Positions 34,350-43,175 of a DNA stretch of 64,000 bases are shown here, piece by piece (position 1 is the stretch's first letter; each line of letters opens with the position of its first letter). Below the pieces are notes generated by a model. The model saw nothing but the letters and a program-made list of their open reading frames with translations, searched no databases and was not told the DNA's origin. Source of the DNA: Maricaulis sp017643475. GTDB taxonomy: Bacteria; Pseudomonadota; Alphaproteobacteria; Caulobacterales; Maricaulaceae. Location of the stretch: the NCBI RefSeq assembly GCF_047123815.1, contig NZ_CP138920.1, forward strand, positions 1,426,001-1,490,000. The letters run 5' to 3'. Made by a program: the position numbers and the translations under genes.

Positions 34350-35252
34350 TCAGCCCTTCCTGTCTTCACGCCACCGGATCAGGCCTTCCTGGGTCGCCGA
34401 GGCGATCAGCTTGCCATCGCGCGTGAACAGGTGACCGCGATTGAACCCGCGCGACCCGCCCGACCACGGGCTGTCACAGGCATAGAGCAGCCAGTCGTCC
34501 ACGCGCACATCATCATGGAACCACAGCGCATGATCGAGGCTTGCCGTCTGCATTTGCGGCATCAGCCAGTTCACACCGTGCGGCTTCATGCTGGTGCCCA
34601 GCAGGGTCATGTCCGAGGCATAGGCCAGGATCGCACGATGCATGATCGGATCATCACCGACCGGGCCTGAGGTGCGGATCCAGGTCTGGCGCAGGCCGTT
34701 GCGCACCTCGTTTTCCGGATCGAGCCAGCTTTCGACCGGACGTAGTTCTATGGCCCGGGGCCGGGTCATGAAATCGACAAAGGCCTTGGGGAAACGATCG
34801 CGATAGCGCTCGGCGATTTCCGCTTCTGTCTCCAGCTCCTCCGGTTGCGGCACATCAGGCATCTCGGCCTGGTGTTCCAGCCCCTTTTCCTGGCGCTGGA
34901 AAGAAGCCGTCATGTTCAAAATCGGCTTGCCACGCTGAATGGCAATAACGCGCCGGTTGGAAAAACTCCCCCCGTCATAATCACGTTCAACACGGAAGAT
35001 GATCGGCAGTTTTTCGTCGCCCGGCCGCATGAAATAGGCGTGCAGCGAATGGGCGACGCGCCCTTCATCCACCGACCCGACCGCCGACATCAATGCTTGG
35101 GCGATCACCTGACCGCCAAACACCCGGCCCTGACCGCCCGGATTGCGCTTGCCGCGATACAGGTCGGTATCGATTTCCTCGACCGTCAACAGGTCAACCA
35201 GCGCGCCGGGTGCCTCTTCCTGCGTCGGGCGTCTTTCTTCTGTCTCTTGCAT
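34350..35252 (-). CDS. tesB: Acyl-CoA thioesterase II
   Basis: Starting from ATG 35252 the protein is 300 residues, a double hotdog: RVFGGQVIAQALMSAVGSV, LHAYFMRPGDEKLPIIFRVERD, GKPILNMTASFQ in the first half, and WLMPQMQTASLDHALWFHDDVRVDDWLLY, SRGFNRGHLFTRDGKLIAS in the second. TesB releases free fatty acids from acyl-CoA. The frame is open further upstream, but that part overlaps the divergent lipoprotein gene and has no family similarity. Confidence 0.9.
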   Translation of the reverse strand: MQETEERRPTQEEAPGALVDLLTVEEIDTDLYRGKRNPGGQGRVFGGQVIAQALMSAVGSVDEGRVAHSLHAYFMRPGDEKLPIIFRVERDYDGGSFSNRRVIAIQRGKPILNMTASFQRQEKGLEHQAEMPDVPQPEELETEAEIAERYRDRFPKAFVDFMTRPRAIELRPVESWLDPENEVRNGLRQTWIRTSGPVGDDPIMHRAILAYASDMTLLGTSMKPHGVNWLMPQMQTASLDHALWFHDDVRVDDWLLYACDSPWSGGSRGFNRGHLFTRDGKLIASATQEGLIRWREDRKG

Positions 35253-35399
35253 TTTTTCGGACCAGCCGTCATTGTTTGTTTTTTGCCATTTTGGGTGCGC
35301 CTGCAAAAAAAGCCAGCCCGAACCTGCAATCCTCTGTTCAGGTGTTGTCTGGCAAACAACCCTCAGTATTCTGTCGCTGATTTTGATTGGGGGATTTTC

Positions 35400-36062
35400 A
35401 TGAAACGCCTTGCTCTCGCCGCAGCAGCAATCGCAACCGCCCTGGCGGGTTGCGCCACCACAGTAACCACCGAGAACGTCTACAGCTTCTCCGACCTGCA
35501 ACTTTGCCGTATCCAGGCCAATCCGGGCAGCCGCGAGGTCGAGGAAACCAGCCTGGTCAATGCCGAGCTGGGTCGGCGGGAAACCGACTGTCCGGCCGTG
35601 TTTGACGAAGAGCGCCGCCGGGTCGAGGAAATACGCCGTCGCCAGGAAGAGGAACGCCGGATCGCCGAAGAAGAACAGCGTATCTTCACGGAACGCCAGA
35701 TCGACCGCATCGCCATGGCGCAAGCCGCCTGGGAACGACCGGGATCATGGCGCAACCGGGAAATCCCGCGCAATGTCAGCGGTGTCGACCTCAATGCGTG
35801 CCTGCGTGATGACAGCACGGGCGAAGCGTACCCGGCCGATATCGAACCCATCATGGGTGATGCGCTGAACGTCGCGCTGCGCACTCATGAATTCAGTGCC
35901 TATCGACAATATGCCGTCGTCTTCCTGCGCAGCGGTGAGCTGATGGTTCTGCAGATGCAGAACGCTTTCCACCAGAACGAACTGCCCCGCGGCTACACGG
36001 CGGGTACGGATGAACAGGGACTGACCTGGGATGTGAAGGATTATCGCGGCATGCGCTGCTGA
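35400..36062 (+). CDS. Lipoprotein of unknown function with charged coiled coil
   Basis: The ATG at 35400 has a GGGGGA ribosome site. The 220-residue product has a lipoprotein signal with the lipobox LAGC (Cys at about 18). Residues about 65-105 are a highly charged heptad-like helix (EERRRVEEIRRRQEEERRI). A C-terminal globular part of about 110 residues contains no recognised motif. It is probably attached to a membrane facing the periplasm. No family was recognised. Confidence 0.75.
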   Translation: MKRLALAAAAIATALAGCATTVTTENVYSFSDLQLCRIQANPGSREVEETSLVNAELGRRETDCPAVFDEERRRVEEIRRRQEEERRIAEEEQRIFTERQIDRIAMAQAAWERPGSWRNREIPRNVSGVDLNACLRDDSTGEAYPADIEPIMGDALNVALRTHEFSAYRQYAVVFLRSGELMVLQMQNAFHQNELPRGYTAGTDEQGLTWDVKDYRGMRC

Positions 36063-36069
36063 TCCTGTG

Positions 36070-36094
36070 AAGGGGCAGGCCCGGCTTGCCCCTT
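36070..36094 (+). terminator. Hairpin after the lipoprotein gene
   Basis: A perfect 8-bp stem (AAGGGGCA with TGCCCCTT) starts eight bases after the lipoprotein stop. The following T content is weak. Confidence 0.5.
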
Positions 36095-36145
36095 GCACTT
36101 TGTGACGGTCATGCTATCCGCCCCGCAACACAGCGGGAGATCCTC

Positions 36146-36817
36146 ATGTCAGACAAGATCATCGTCACCGGCGCCCTGGGCATTCTGGGCCAGGCCGTCG
36201 TCGCTTACCTGGTCAAGACCGGCGCCACCGTCACCGCGATCGATCTGGCTGCCGACAATGGCTCCAGCGCAGCACAGCACGTCATCGGCGGTGTCGACCT
36301 GACCGATGAAGCGGCCGTCCAGACCGCCTTCGCCGCGGCGAAGGAAAAGATGGGTGGCCTGACCGGCATCGCCAATATCGCCGGCGGTTTCATCTGGCAG
36401 ACGATCGCCGACGGCGAGATTGACGGTTTCGACAAGATGTTCCGCATCAATCTAAAAACCGCCGCGATTGCGTCGCGCTCGGCGTTTTCACTGTTTGAAG
36501 GCGAAGCGGCGATCGTCAATATCGGCGCTTCTGCGGTGAAAGCCCCGGGTCTGGGCATGGCCGCCTACACGGCTTCGAAGGCCGGTGTGCACGCACTCAC
36601 CGAAAGCCTGGCGGAAGAAGGCGCTGGCGCCGGCGTGCGCGTCAACGCAGTCCTGCCGACCATTCTCGACACCCCTACCAACCGCGCCGACATGCCGGAC
36701 GCGGATACGTCCAGCTGGGTGAAACCGGAAGCGGCAGCAGAGGTGATCGGTTTTCTTCTGTCGAACAACAGCCGTGCGATTTCCGGCGCGCTGGTGCCCG
36801 TTAATCGCGGCGGTTAG
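36146..36817 (+). CDS. Short-chain dehydrogenase/reductase
   Basis: Starting from ATG 36146, 223 residues. The cofactor loop reads IIVTGALGILGQAVV, a variant of TGxxxGxG. ANIAGGF stands for NNAG, the catalytic Tyr-Lys pair is in AAYTASKAG, and VNAVLPTILDTPTNR follows. The Asp after the second strand (TAIDLAAD) favours NAD over NADP. The substrate is unknown. Confidence 0.85.
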   Translation: MSDKIIVTGALGILGQAVVAYLVKTGATVTAIDLAADNGSSAAQHVIGGVDLTDEAAVQTAFAAAKEKMGGLTGIANIAGGFIWQTIADGEIDGFDKMFRINLKTAAIASRSAFSLFEGEAAIVNIGASAVKAPGLGMAAYTASKAGVHALTESLAEEGAGAGVRVNAVLPTILDTPTNRADMPDADTSSWVKPEAAAEVIGFLLSNNSRAISGALVPVNRGG

Positions 36818-36904
36818 GGTTTGATGGTACTATCACCTTTGTTGTTGGCATTCTGAGCGGCTTTTGCCCAACCGGATGGCGAAGAACCAACGAGCGCCAG
36901 GTTC

Positions 36905-37237
36905 TTGACGTCTGTAGAGGGTGCCCCCGAGGCTGGCAATGAGACTATGCCCTGTTGGCCTTCCACAGGTGAAGCCTCGTTTTGCGCCACCAAACCAACA
37001 CTTACTCTCGGACTGGACGCATTCGCTCGTGCCCTTATAGAGGCCATCGATCAACGCCTGACTGCCGATGCGGACATCGATCAGCTGCCACCGCTGGCTT
37101 ACTCGCCGCATGGTGGAAACTATCGTTCCGTGTTTGGCAGTGACCACAACTTTCACGCTCTCTTTGAGTTGGCAGATGGAGAGATTATCGTCGTTCCCGT
37201 CACACAGCGCGCTGCTGATGCATTAAGTGAAGGTTAG
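36905..37237 (+). CDS. Possible small hypothetical protein
   Basis: A 110-residue frame. The part after about residue 36 (LDAFARALIEAIDQRL, DIDQLPPLAYSPHGGNYRSVF, HALFELADGEIIVVPVTQR) has a plausible helix-then-strand composition, while the first 35 residues do not look protein-like. There is no good ribosome site at the start. A minus-strand frame (36833-37156) overlaps it and is less convincing. No family recognised; it may be a gene remnant. Confidence 0.3.
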   Translation: MTSVEGAPEAGNETMPCWPSTGEASFCATKPTLTLGLDAFARALIEAIDQRLTADADIDQLPPLAYSPHGGNYRSVFGSDHNFHALFELADGEIIVVPVTQRAADALSEG

Positions 37238-37261
37238 ACCGTCTGTCGGAATATCGAGTTC

Positions 37262-37394
37262 CCCCGCACTTGTTGCGGGGCCAGGCATGCATTCGTGATT
37301 GCACCGAAAATCAACCAGACCCCGGCATACGCCGGGGGAAGGTGTTGGAAAATTGAAACATCCTATCGCCCAATCTTCCCCCTGCAGGGGGAAG
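37262..37394. repeat. Cluster of three GC-rich palindromes (REP-like)
   Basis: Three perfect inverted repeats occur in 133 bases: CCCCGCA-CTTGT-TGCGGGG at 37262-37280, CCCCGGC-ATAC-GCCGGGG at 37320-37337, and the uninterrupted 20-bp palindrome at 37375-37394 (CTTCCCCCTGCAGGGGGAAG). They resemble dispersed intergenic palindromic elements of alphaproteobacteria. The last one touches the end of the DMT transporter gene at 37398 and could also terminate its transcription. Confidence 0.6.
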
Positions 37395-37397
37395 AAA

Positions 37398-38252
37398 TCA
37401 CGCCGCCGCCAGTCTCATCGCGATCAGTCCACCGACCAGCACGACCGACAGCGCGATACGACGTTTGCCGAAACCTTCCTTGAGCACGACAGCGGCCAGG
37501 ATTGCGCCGATGACGACCGAAGTTTCACGCAGCGCGGACATCGGTCCCACTGCTGCGTTGGCATAGGCAAACAACGCGAACCCGTAACTTGCCAGGCCAA
37601 AGATCGAGGCGATGGCACCGGACTTGAGCTCCTGGCGCATCAGTCCCGGCAAATCACGCCCCCGACGGATCAGCGCGGTCAGCAGGATCGGCACCGCCGT
37701 CACCACCGCAAACCAGGCCAGATAGACAAAGGGGCTGCTGGCCGCGCGTGCGCCTGATGCGTCATTGACAGAATAGAGCGCCGTCATACCGGCTGCGAGG
37801 AGGGCGAATCCGATGGCCTGCACCTTGGGGCGACCACCCTTTTCCGGCCAGCCGAAACCGAGCACCGCCAACGAAGCCACGACCAGCCCCGCAATCTCCC
37901 AGATCGACAAAACCTCGCCCAGCACCAGAAAGGCCACGAGCCCCGCCAGCAGCGGCGCGCCACCGCGCATGATCGGATAGACCAGCCCCATATCGCCGTG
38001 TTCGAACGCACGGATCATCGCCATCTGGAAAGCCCAGTGCAGGACCGCGCCCAGCAGCAAAAAACGCCAGACACTCCAGTCCGGGATGGGATTGCTCAGC
38101 AGGATCGGCAGGACATAGACCGCGCCGATCGACATCATCGTGGCGCGAAAGACCAGACGGTCTCCGGCCTGTTTGGTCAGCAGCCCCATGAAGGCATGCA
38201 GGCTCGCCGAGCACAGCATGGCCAGGCTGGCGAGCGGGAGGGCTTCGAGCAA
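37398..38252 (-). CDS. DMT superfamily (EamA) transporter
   Basis: The 284-residue protein has about ten hydrophobic segments in two similar halves, the 2x EamA pattern (for instance YPIMRGGAPLLAGLVAFLVLGEVLS in the first half, and GPMSALRETSVVIGAILAAVVLKEGFG in the second). It is an inner-membrane exporter or permease of small metabolites; the substrate is unknown. It follows ftsY by three bases on the same strand. Confidence 0.87.
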   Translation of the reverse strand: MLEALPLASLAMLCSASLHAFMGLLTKQAGDRLVFRATMMSIGAVYVLPILLSNPIPDWSVWRFLLLGAVLHWAFQMAMIRAFEHGDMGLVYPIMRGGAPLLAGLVAFLVLGEVLSIWEIAGLVVASLAVLGFGWPEKGGRPKVQAIGFALLAAGMTALYSVNDASGARAASSPFVYLAWFAVVTAVPILLTALIRRGRDLPGLMRQELKSGAIASIFGLASYGFALFAYANAAVGPMSALRETSVVIGAILAAVVLKEGFGKRRIALSVVLVGGLIAMRLAAA

Positions 38253-38255
38253 GCC

Positions 38256-39185
38256 CTACGCCTCCAGGCCTGCAATGGCGCGGGCAAAACCCAGCGCGCT
38301 GAAGGGCTGGAGATCTTCTTCGCCTTCACCGATCCCGATATAGTGGATCGGCAGCTGGAATTTCTCGGCCACCTGGACCAGGGCTCCGCCCTTGGCGGTG
38401 CCGTCCAGCTTGGTCATGATCACGCCGGTCACGTCGGAGGCTTCCAGGAAGGCTTCCGCCTGTGACACGGCGTTGGAGCCGACCGTGCCATCAAGCACCA
38501 GCAACACCTCGTGCGGTGCGTCGGGGATTTTCTTGCGAATGACGCGGACGATCTTGCGGAGCTCTTCCATCAGTTCGGACTTGTTCTGCAGACGTCCGGC
38601 CGTGTCGATCAACACCACGTCATGACCGCCACGCTCGGCCTCTTCCAGCGCATCGAACGCCAGTCCGGCCGCATCGGCGCCGATGTCGCGCTTGACGACC
38701 GGCGCCTTGGCCCGCTCGCCCCAGACGGAGACCTGTTCGATCGCGGCCGCACGGAAAGTGTCGCCGGCGGCCAGCACCGGATTGCGCCCCTGGCGCTTGA
38801 GCTTGACCGCGATCTTGCCGAGCGTTGTCGTCTTGCCCGAGCCGTTTACGCCCACAAACAGCACCACACGCGGCGCACTGCCGGTCAGGGCGAGCGGTTT
38901 TTCCAGGGGTTCCAGCGTTTCCGCGACCACCGAGGCGAGAACTTCACGCACTTCCTCGTCGCTTACTTCCTTGTCGAAACGGTCCTTGGCGAGGCGCTCG
39001 GTCACACGCATCGCGGCAGCGGCGCCGAGATCCGCGGCGATGAGCGTGTCTTCCAGCTCCTCAATCGCCTCATGGTCCAGCTTGCGCTTGGTGAAGATCG
39101 CAGTGACGGACTCGCCCAGCTTGGACGAGGTGCGTTTCAGACCCGCAGCCAGTCGGGAAAAGAAGCCCGGCTTTTTCTCACTCAT
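38256..39185 (-). CDS. ftsY: Signal recognition particle receptor FtsY
   Basis: The 309 residues comprise an N domain with helices and a G domain: P-loop VGVNGSGKTTTLGK, VLAAGDTFRAAAIEQ, DTAGRLQNK, MTKLDGTAKGG and IGIGEGEEDLQPF. FtsY is the membrane receptor that docks ribosome-SRP complexes for co-translational insertion. The acidic N-terminal A domain of E. coli FtsY is missing, as in other alphaproteobacteria. It overlaps the mtaB stop by four bases (ATGA). Confidence 0.96.
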   Translation of the reverse strand: MSEKKPGFFSRLAAGLKRTSSKLGESVTAIFTKRKLDHEAIEELEDTLIAADLGAAAAMRVTERLAKDRFDKEVSDEEVREVLASVVAETLEPLEKPLALTGSAPRVVLFVGVNGSGKTTTLGKIAVKLKRQGRNPVLAAGDTFRAAAIEQVSVWGERAKAPVVKRDIGADAAGLAFDALEEAERGGHDVVLIDTAGRLQNKSELMEELRKIVRVIRKKIPDAPHEVLLVLDGTVGSNAVSQAEAFLEASDVTGVIMTKLDGTAKGGALVQVAEKFQLPIHYIGIGEGEEDLQPFSALGFARAIAGLEA

Positions 39186-40516
39186 TCGACGAGATTCCCC
39201 TGCAATTCACGCCCGTCATGACCCGAAACCTCGATATTCACAAGCGCGCCGGGCCGCGGCGCCGTGTCGGAGGGGTAGCGGATGGCGGCAAAGTTTCCGG
39301 CGCGGGCAAATCCCGGCTTCTCGACGAGTGCCGCATCAACCCGCCCGATCATGCTGTCGAGATGGTGGTTGAGCGCTTCTTCAGCCTTGGCCCGCAGGCG
39401 GGCGGCGCGTTCCTTGATCACGGCGCGATCCAGCTGCGGCATGCGCGCGGCCGGCGTACCCGGTCGCGGTGAAAACGGGAAGACGTGCAGATAGGCCAGC
39501 TGGCACTCGTCGACGAGCTTGAGCGAGTTCTCGAACATCGCCTCGGTCTCGGTCGGGAAACCGGCGATCAGATCCGCGCCGAAGGCGATATCCGGACGCG
39601 CCTCTTTCAGGCGCGTGCACAGGGCGATGGCATCATCACGCAGATGGCGACGCTTCATGCGCTTGAGGATCATGTCGTCTCCGGCCTGGAGGGACAGGTG
39701 AAGATAGGGCGCAACGCGCGCTTCGCCTGTAATGGCCTCGAACAGGGGTTCGTCGATCTCGATGGCATCGATAGAGGAGAGGCGCAGGCGTGGCAGGTCC
39801 GGAACCTGTTTCAGGATGGCCTGGACCAGACGCCCCAGCTGCGGCGTTCCCGGCAGGTCGCCGCCCCAGGAGGTGAGATCCACGCCCGTCAGCACGACCT
39901 CGCTATGCCCCTTGTCGACAAGCGTCTTGATCTGGTCGACCACTTCGCCCGCCGGCACGGATCGCGAATTGCCGCGACCGAAGGGGATAATGCAGAAGGT
40001 GCAGCGGTGATCACAGCCATTCTGGACCTGGACATAGGCGCGCGCACGCCCCTCCATGCCCTCCACCAGGTGCCCGGCAGTCTCGCGCACACTCATGATG
40101 TCATTGACGCGAACCTTCTCGGTGCCGCCCAGCAAGAGGTCCGGCTTGAAGGTTTCCGCCTTCAGCTTCTCGTCATTGCCGACCACACGGTCGACTTCCG
40201 GCATCTGAGCGAACATGTCCGGATCCACCTGGGCCGCACAGCCTGTGACGATGATTTTCGCTTCCGGATTCTCACGGCGGGCGCGGCGGATCTGCTGGCG
40301 GGCCTGGCGCACGGCTTCATTGGTGACCGCACAGGTATTCACGAGGATCGCATTGGACAGCCCTGCATCCTGCGCATGTTTGCGCATGACCTCGCTCTCC
40401 CAGCCATTAAGGCGGCAGCCAAAGGTCATGATGTCCAGCCCCGGCTTGGTATCCGGCACCTGTTCGGATGGCCGGTCCGCGCCCGAAGCGGCAGGATTGT
40501 CGTCGCGATCACTCAT
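39182..40516 (-). CDS. mtaB: tRNA t6A37 methylthiotransferase MtaB
   Basis: The 444 residues have an N-terminal MiaB-type domain with three cluster cysteines (MTFGCRLN, VNTCAV, VTGCAAQ), a radical SAM core with the CxxxCxxC motif in NGCDHRCTFCIIPFGRGNSRS, and a C-terminal TRAM-like region. The enzyme makes 2-methylthio-N6-threonylcarbamoyladenosine at position 37 of ANN-decoding tRNAs. The GRGNSRS signature fits MtaB better than MiaB or RimO. Confidence 0.92.
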   Translation of the reverse strand: MSDRDDNPAASGADRPSEQVPDTKPGLDIMTFGCRLNGWESEVMRKHAQDAGLSNAILVNTCAVTNEAVRQARQQIRRARRENPEAKIIVTGCAAQVDPDMFAQMPEVDRVVGNDEKLKAETFKPDLLLGGTEKVRVNDIMSVRETAGHLVEGMEGRARAYVQVQNGCDHRCTFCIIPFGRGNSRSVPAGEVVDQIKTLVDKGHSEVVLTGVDLTSWGGDLPGTPQLGRLVQAILKQVPDLPRLRLSSIDAIEIDEPLFEAITGEARVAPYLHLSLQAGDDMILKRMKRRHLRDDAIALCTRLKEARPDIAFGADLIAGFPTETEAMFENSLKLVDECQLAYLHVFPFSPRPGTPAARMPQLDRAVIKERAARLRAKAEEALNHHLDSMIGRVDAALVEKPGFARAGNFAAIRYPSDTAPRPGALVNIEVSGHDGRELQGNLVE

Positions 40517-40688
40517 TCAGGCTGGATAAGGGGAAGCAATGGGGGAAAGTCAAGAAGTGTGATCTGTACGCAACGCGTGGGGGAAAATGATTTTTCCTCT
40601 TAACGCGAAACACGAATAATGCTCGAACACCCCAATATATTGTGGCAACTTGGAATCATTCCAACAAAAACCCCCGGGGAGAGATAAA

Positions 40689-43058
40689 ATGAAACAGTCT
40701 GGAGTGCTCGCTTCAACTGCTCTGGCAGTTGTACTTGCGGCTTCTTTAGCGGCACCCACGCTCGCTCAAGACACTGAAGTGATCGTTGTAACGGCAACCA
40801 AGCGCGAGCAATCGCTGCAGGAAGTTCCGTTCTCCATCAACGCACAAACCGCGGAAGACATCCGCGCAACCGGCGCCGGTTCAATCGAGGACATTGCCCG
40901 CAATGTTGCCGGTCTGAACATCCAGAATCTCGGGCCAGGCCAGAGCCAGGTTTCCATTCGCGGTGTCTCCGCCGGCCAGATCGTCCGCGACCAGCCGGGC
41001 GTGAAGGAACAGGTTGGTGTCTATCTCGACGAATCCGTTATCTCGCTCTCGCTCTTCACACCGGATTTCGACCTCTACGACCTCAACCGCGTCGAAACAC
41101 TGCGTGGCCCGCAGGGCACGCTCTTTGGTTCGGGCTCCATCGGCGGCACCATTCGCTACATCACCAACCAGCCGGAAATCGGCGAGTACTCGGCCGAAGC
41201 CGAGTTCGAGGTGAACAGCGTCGAAGATGGCGAAATGGGTGGCCACCTCAAGGGCATGGTCAACTTCCCGGTTGGGGATACGGCCGCACTGCGTATCGCG
41301 GCCTACCATACGGAATATGGCGGCTTTATCGATGCGCTGGGCGAAGGCGGCTCGCGCACCGAGGACGTCAATGGCGGTAATCGCACCGGTATTCGTGCGG
41401 CACTTGCCATGGATGTCAGCGACAATATGCGGGTCACACCGCGGATCGTTTACCAGGAGATCCAGGCAGACGGTTTCAATCGCCAGGAACGCTTTAATCT
41501 GTTCGCCAATGAGCACACAACGACCCGCCCGGCCATCACCATGGGTCCACGCGAGCAGTATCTGTTGCTTCAGGAAGGTTTCGAAGACGAGACCATGCTG
41601 GCCGACCTGACGGTTGAGGTGGACTATGACGGTTTCACCCTGACCTCTGTCACCAGCTTCATGGATCGCTCCATCCTCGTCAGCCGTGACGCCTCCGCGC
41701 TGACCGGCTCGGTCTCTGTGGACCTTGGCTACGCTGATGCGGCAGTCCTCCTGCCGTCCAACCTGCGCGACACGACCGAACTGACCCAGTTCACTCAGGA
41801 ACTGCGCCTGGCTTCGACGGGCGATGGTGATTTCGACTGGATCGTCGGCGGTTTCTTCTCCGACGTCGAGCGCAACTACAAACAGCGCCTGCCCACTCCA
41901 GGATATGATGCTGCCACCGATGCAACGCTTGGCGCAGGCACCGCTGCAGGCACGCTGAACGGTTTCCCGGCCGACAGCCCCTACAGTGCTGATCTCGACT
42001 ATAATATCGATCAGTTTGCGGTGTTTGGTGAGGCCACCTGGCACGCTTCAGAGCGGACCCGTGTGACCTTTGGCGGTCGCTGGTATGACTTCGAGGAGAA
42101 CCGCACCATCTCCCAGGGCGGACTGTTCTCCTCCGGCTTCTCCAACGTCCAGGATTCAACCGCGTCGGATGGAATCAATACCCGTTTCATCTTCAGTCAT
42201 GACCTGAATGACACGTTCACATTCAACGTCCAGGCAGCCCAGGGCTTCCGTCTCGGCGGCGTCAATGACCCGCTGAACTCCACCCTGTGTACGGCCGCGG
42301 ACGAGGCGATCTTCGGTGGCTTCCAGGATTATGATGATGAAACGTCCTGGAACTATGAGGCAGGCATCAAGGGCCAGGCCAATGGCTGGACACTGAATGC
42401 CGCCGTATTCCACAATGACATCGAGAACCTTCAGGTCACGCTTGACGCGGGCTCCTGTTCCTCTCGTGTCAGCTTCAACGTTGAAGAGGCCCATGCGGGT
42501 GGTCTTGAGCTCGAATTCTCAAACCAGCTCACCGACAACCTCTTCGTGGCCTTCGCCGGCACCTATGTGAGAGCAGAGTTCGATTCCACCGTCGTCGATG
42601 GCACGAACACCGTTCTCGCCGGCATTCGAGAAGGCAACCGCCTGGCGTCCACACCGGAGCTGATGATGTCCGTCAGCGCGGTCTACACCTATGATGCCAG
42701 CTGGGCCGGATCAGGTGCTGAAGGCTTCTTCACCGCATCCTACCAGCATGTCGGTGACGGCTACACACAGCCAAGCGACCAGGAGACCGGCGCAGGCCAG
42801 TTTTTCTCCGGACTGCCGTTTGGCGGTGCTACCGGCAATGAGAGCAACTGGGTCGACCTGCACCTCGATCCTTACGGCATCGGCTATCTGTCGGCAGGTC
42901 TCGACTGGGGCAACACCCAGCTGACCGCCTTCGTCGACAATGTGATGGACGAGAATGCGAACCTGTCCTTCGACCGCGAACGCGGCGGCCGGGCACGCCT
43001 CTCCTTCCGCACCAACCAGCCGCGCACCATCGGTGTGACCCTGCGCCGTCAATACTGA
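40689..43058 (+). CDS. TonB-dependent outer-membrane receptor
   Basis: Starting at ATG 40689, 789 residues with a signal peptide (cleavage after LAAPTLAQ). The N-terminus of the mature form has VIVVTATKREQSLQEVPFSI, a TonB-box-like start. A plug domain follows (VSIRGVSAGQIV, ETLRGPQGTLFGSGSIGGTIRYITNQP), then a 22-strand-type barrel ending LRRQY with a terminal aromatic. It imports a large or scarce nutrient across the outer membrane. The substrate is unknown; this branch is close to receptors annotated for polyphenols, sugars or siderophores. It is monocistronic, ending in a strong terminator. Confidence 0.92.
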   Translation: MKQSGVLASTALAVVLAASLAAPTLAQDTEVIVVTATKREQSLQEVPFSINAQTAEDIRATGAGSIEDIARNVAGLNIQNLGPGQSQVSIRGVSAGQIVRDQPGVKEQVGVYLDESVISLSLFTPDFDLYDLNRVETLRGPQGTLFGSGSIGGTIRYITNQPEIGEYSAEAEFEVNSVEDGEMGGHLKGMVNFPVGDTAALRIAAYHTEYGGFIDALGEGGSRTEDVNGGNRTGIRAALAMDVSDNMRVTPRIVYQEIQADGFNRQERFNLFANEHTTTRPAITMGPREQYLLLQEGFEDETMLADLTVEVDYDGFTLTSVTSFMDRSILVSRDASALTGSVSVDLGYADAAVLLPSNLRDTTELTQFTQELRLASTGDGDFDWIVGGFFSDVERNYKQRLPTPGYDAATDATLGAGTAAGTLNGFPADSPYSADLDYNIDQFAVFGEATWHASERTRVTFGGRWYDFEENRTISQGGLFSSGFSNVQDSTASDGINTRFIFSHDLNDTFTFNVQAAQGFRLGGVNDPLNSTLCTAADEAIFGGFQDYDDETSWNYEAGIKGQANGWTLNAAVFHNDIENLQVTLDAGSCSSRVSFNVEEAHAGGLELEFSNQLTDNLFVAFAGTYVRAEFDSTVVDGTNTVLAGIREGNRLASTPELMMSVSAVYTYDASWAGSGAEGFFTASYQHVGDGYTQPSDQETGAGQFFSGLPFGGATGNESNWVDLHLDPYGIGYLSAGLDWGNTQLTAFVDNVMDENANLSFDRERGGRARLSFRTNQPRTIGVTLRRQY

Positions 43059-43080
43059 TCGGACGCAAGCAACAAACAGG

Positions 43081-43108
43081 AAAGGGCGGCTCCCGGGCCG
43101 CCCTTTTT
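43081..43108 (+). terminator. Rho-independent terminator
   Basis: A perfect 10-bp stem (AAAGGGCGGC with GCCGCCCTTT, loop TCCCGG) runs into a five-T tract, 22 bases after the TonB-dependent receptor stop. Confidence 0.88.
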
Positions 43109-43175
43109 CGTGCGTAAAACGGACGCCCGCGGCCGCACCGGAAGGTTTTACCGCCGGCTCCGCGTGGTGAGCGGC

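Larger units (their letters stand above)
36818..37397. other. 580-base stretch without a convincing conserved gene
   Basis: The first part holds one possible small gene on the plus strand (36905-37237). The second part, from 37262, is a cluster of three palindromes. No RNA gene or promoter could be assigned. Confidence 0.5.

Noticed and set aside
40550..40797. Small minus-strand frames upstream of the TonB-dependent receptor
   Set aside because: They overlap the receptor promoter and signal peptide and show no protein features.
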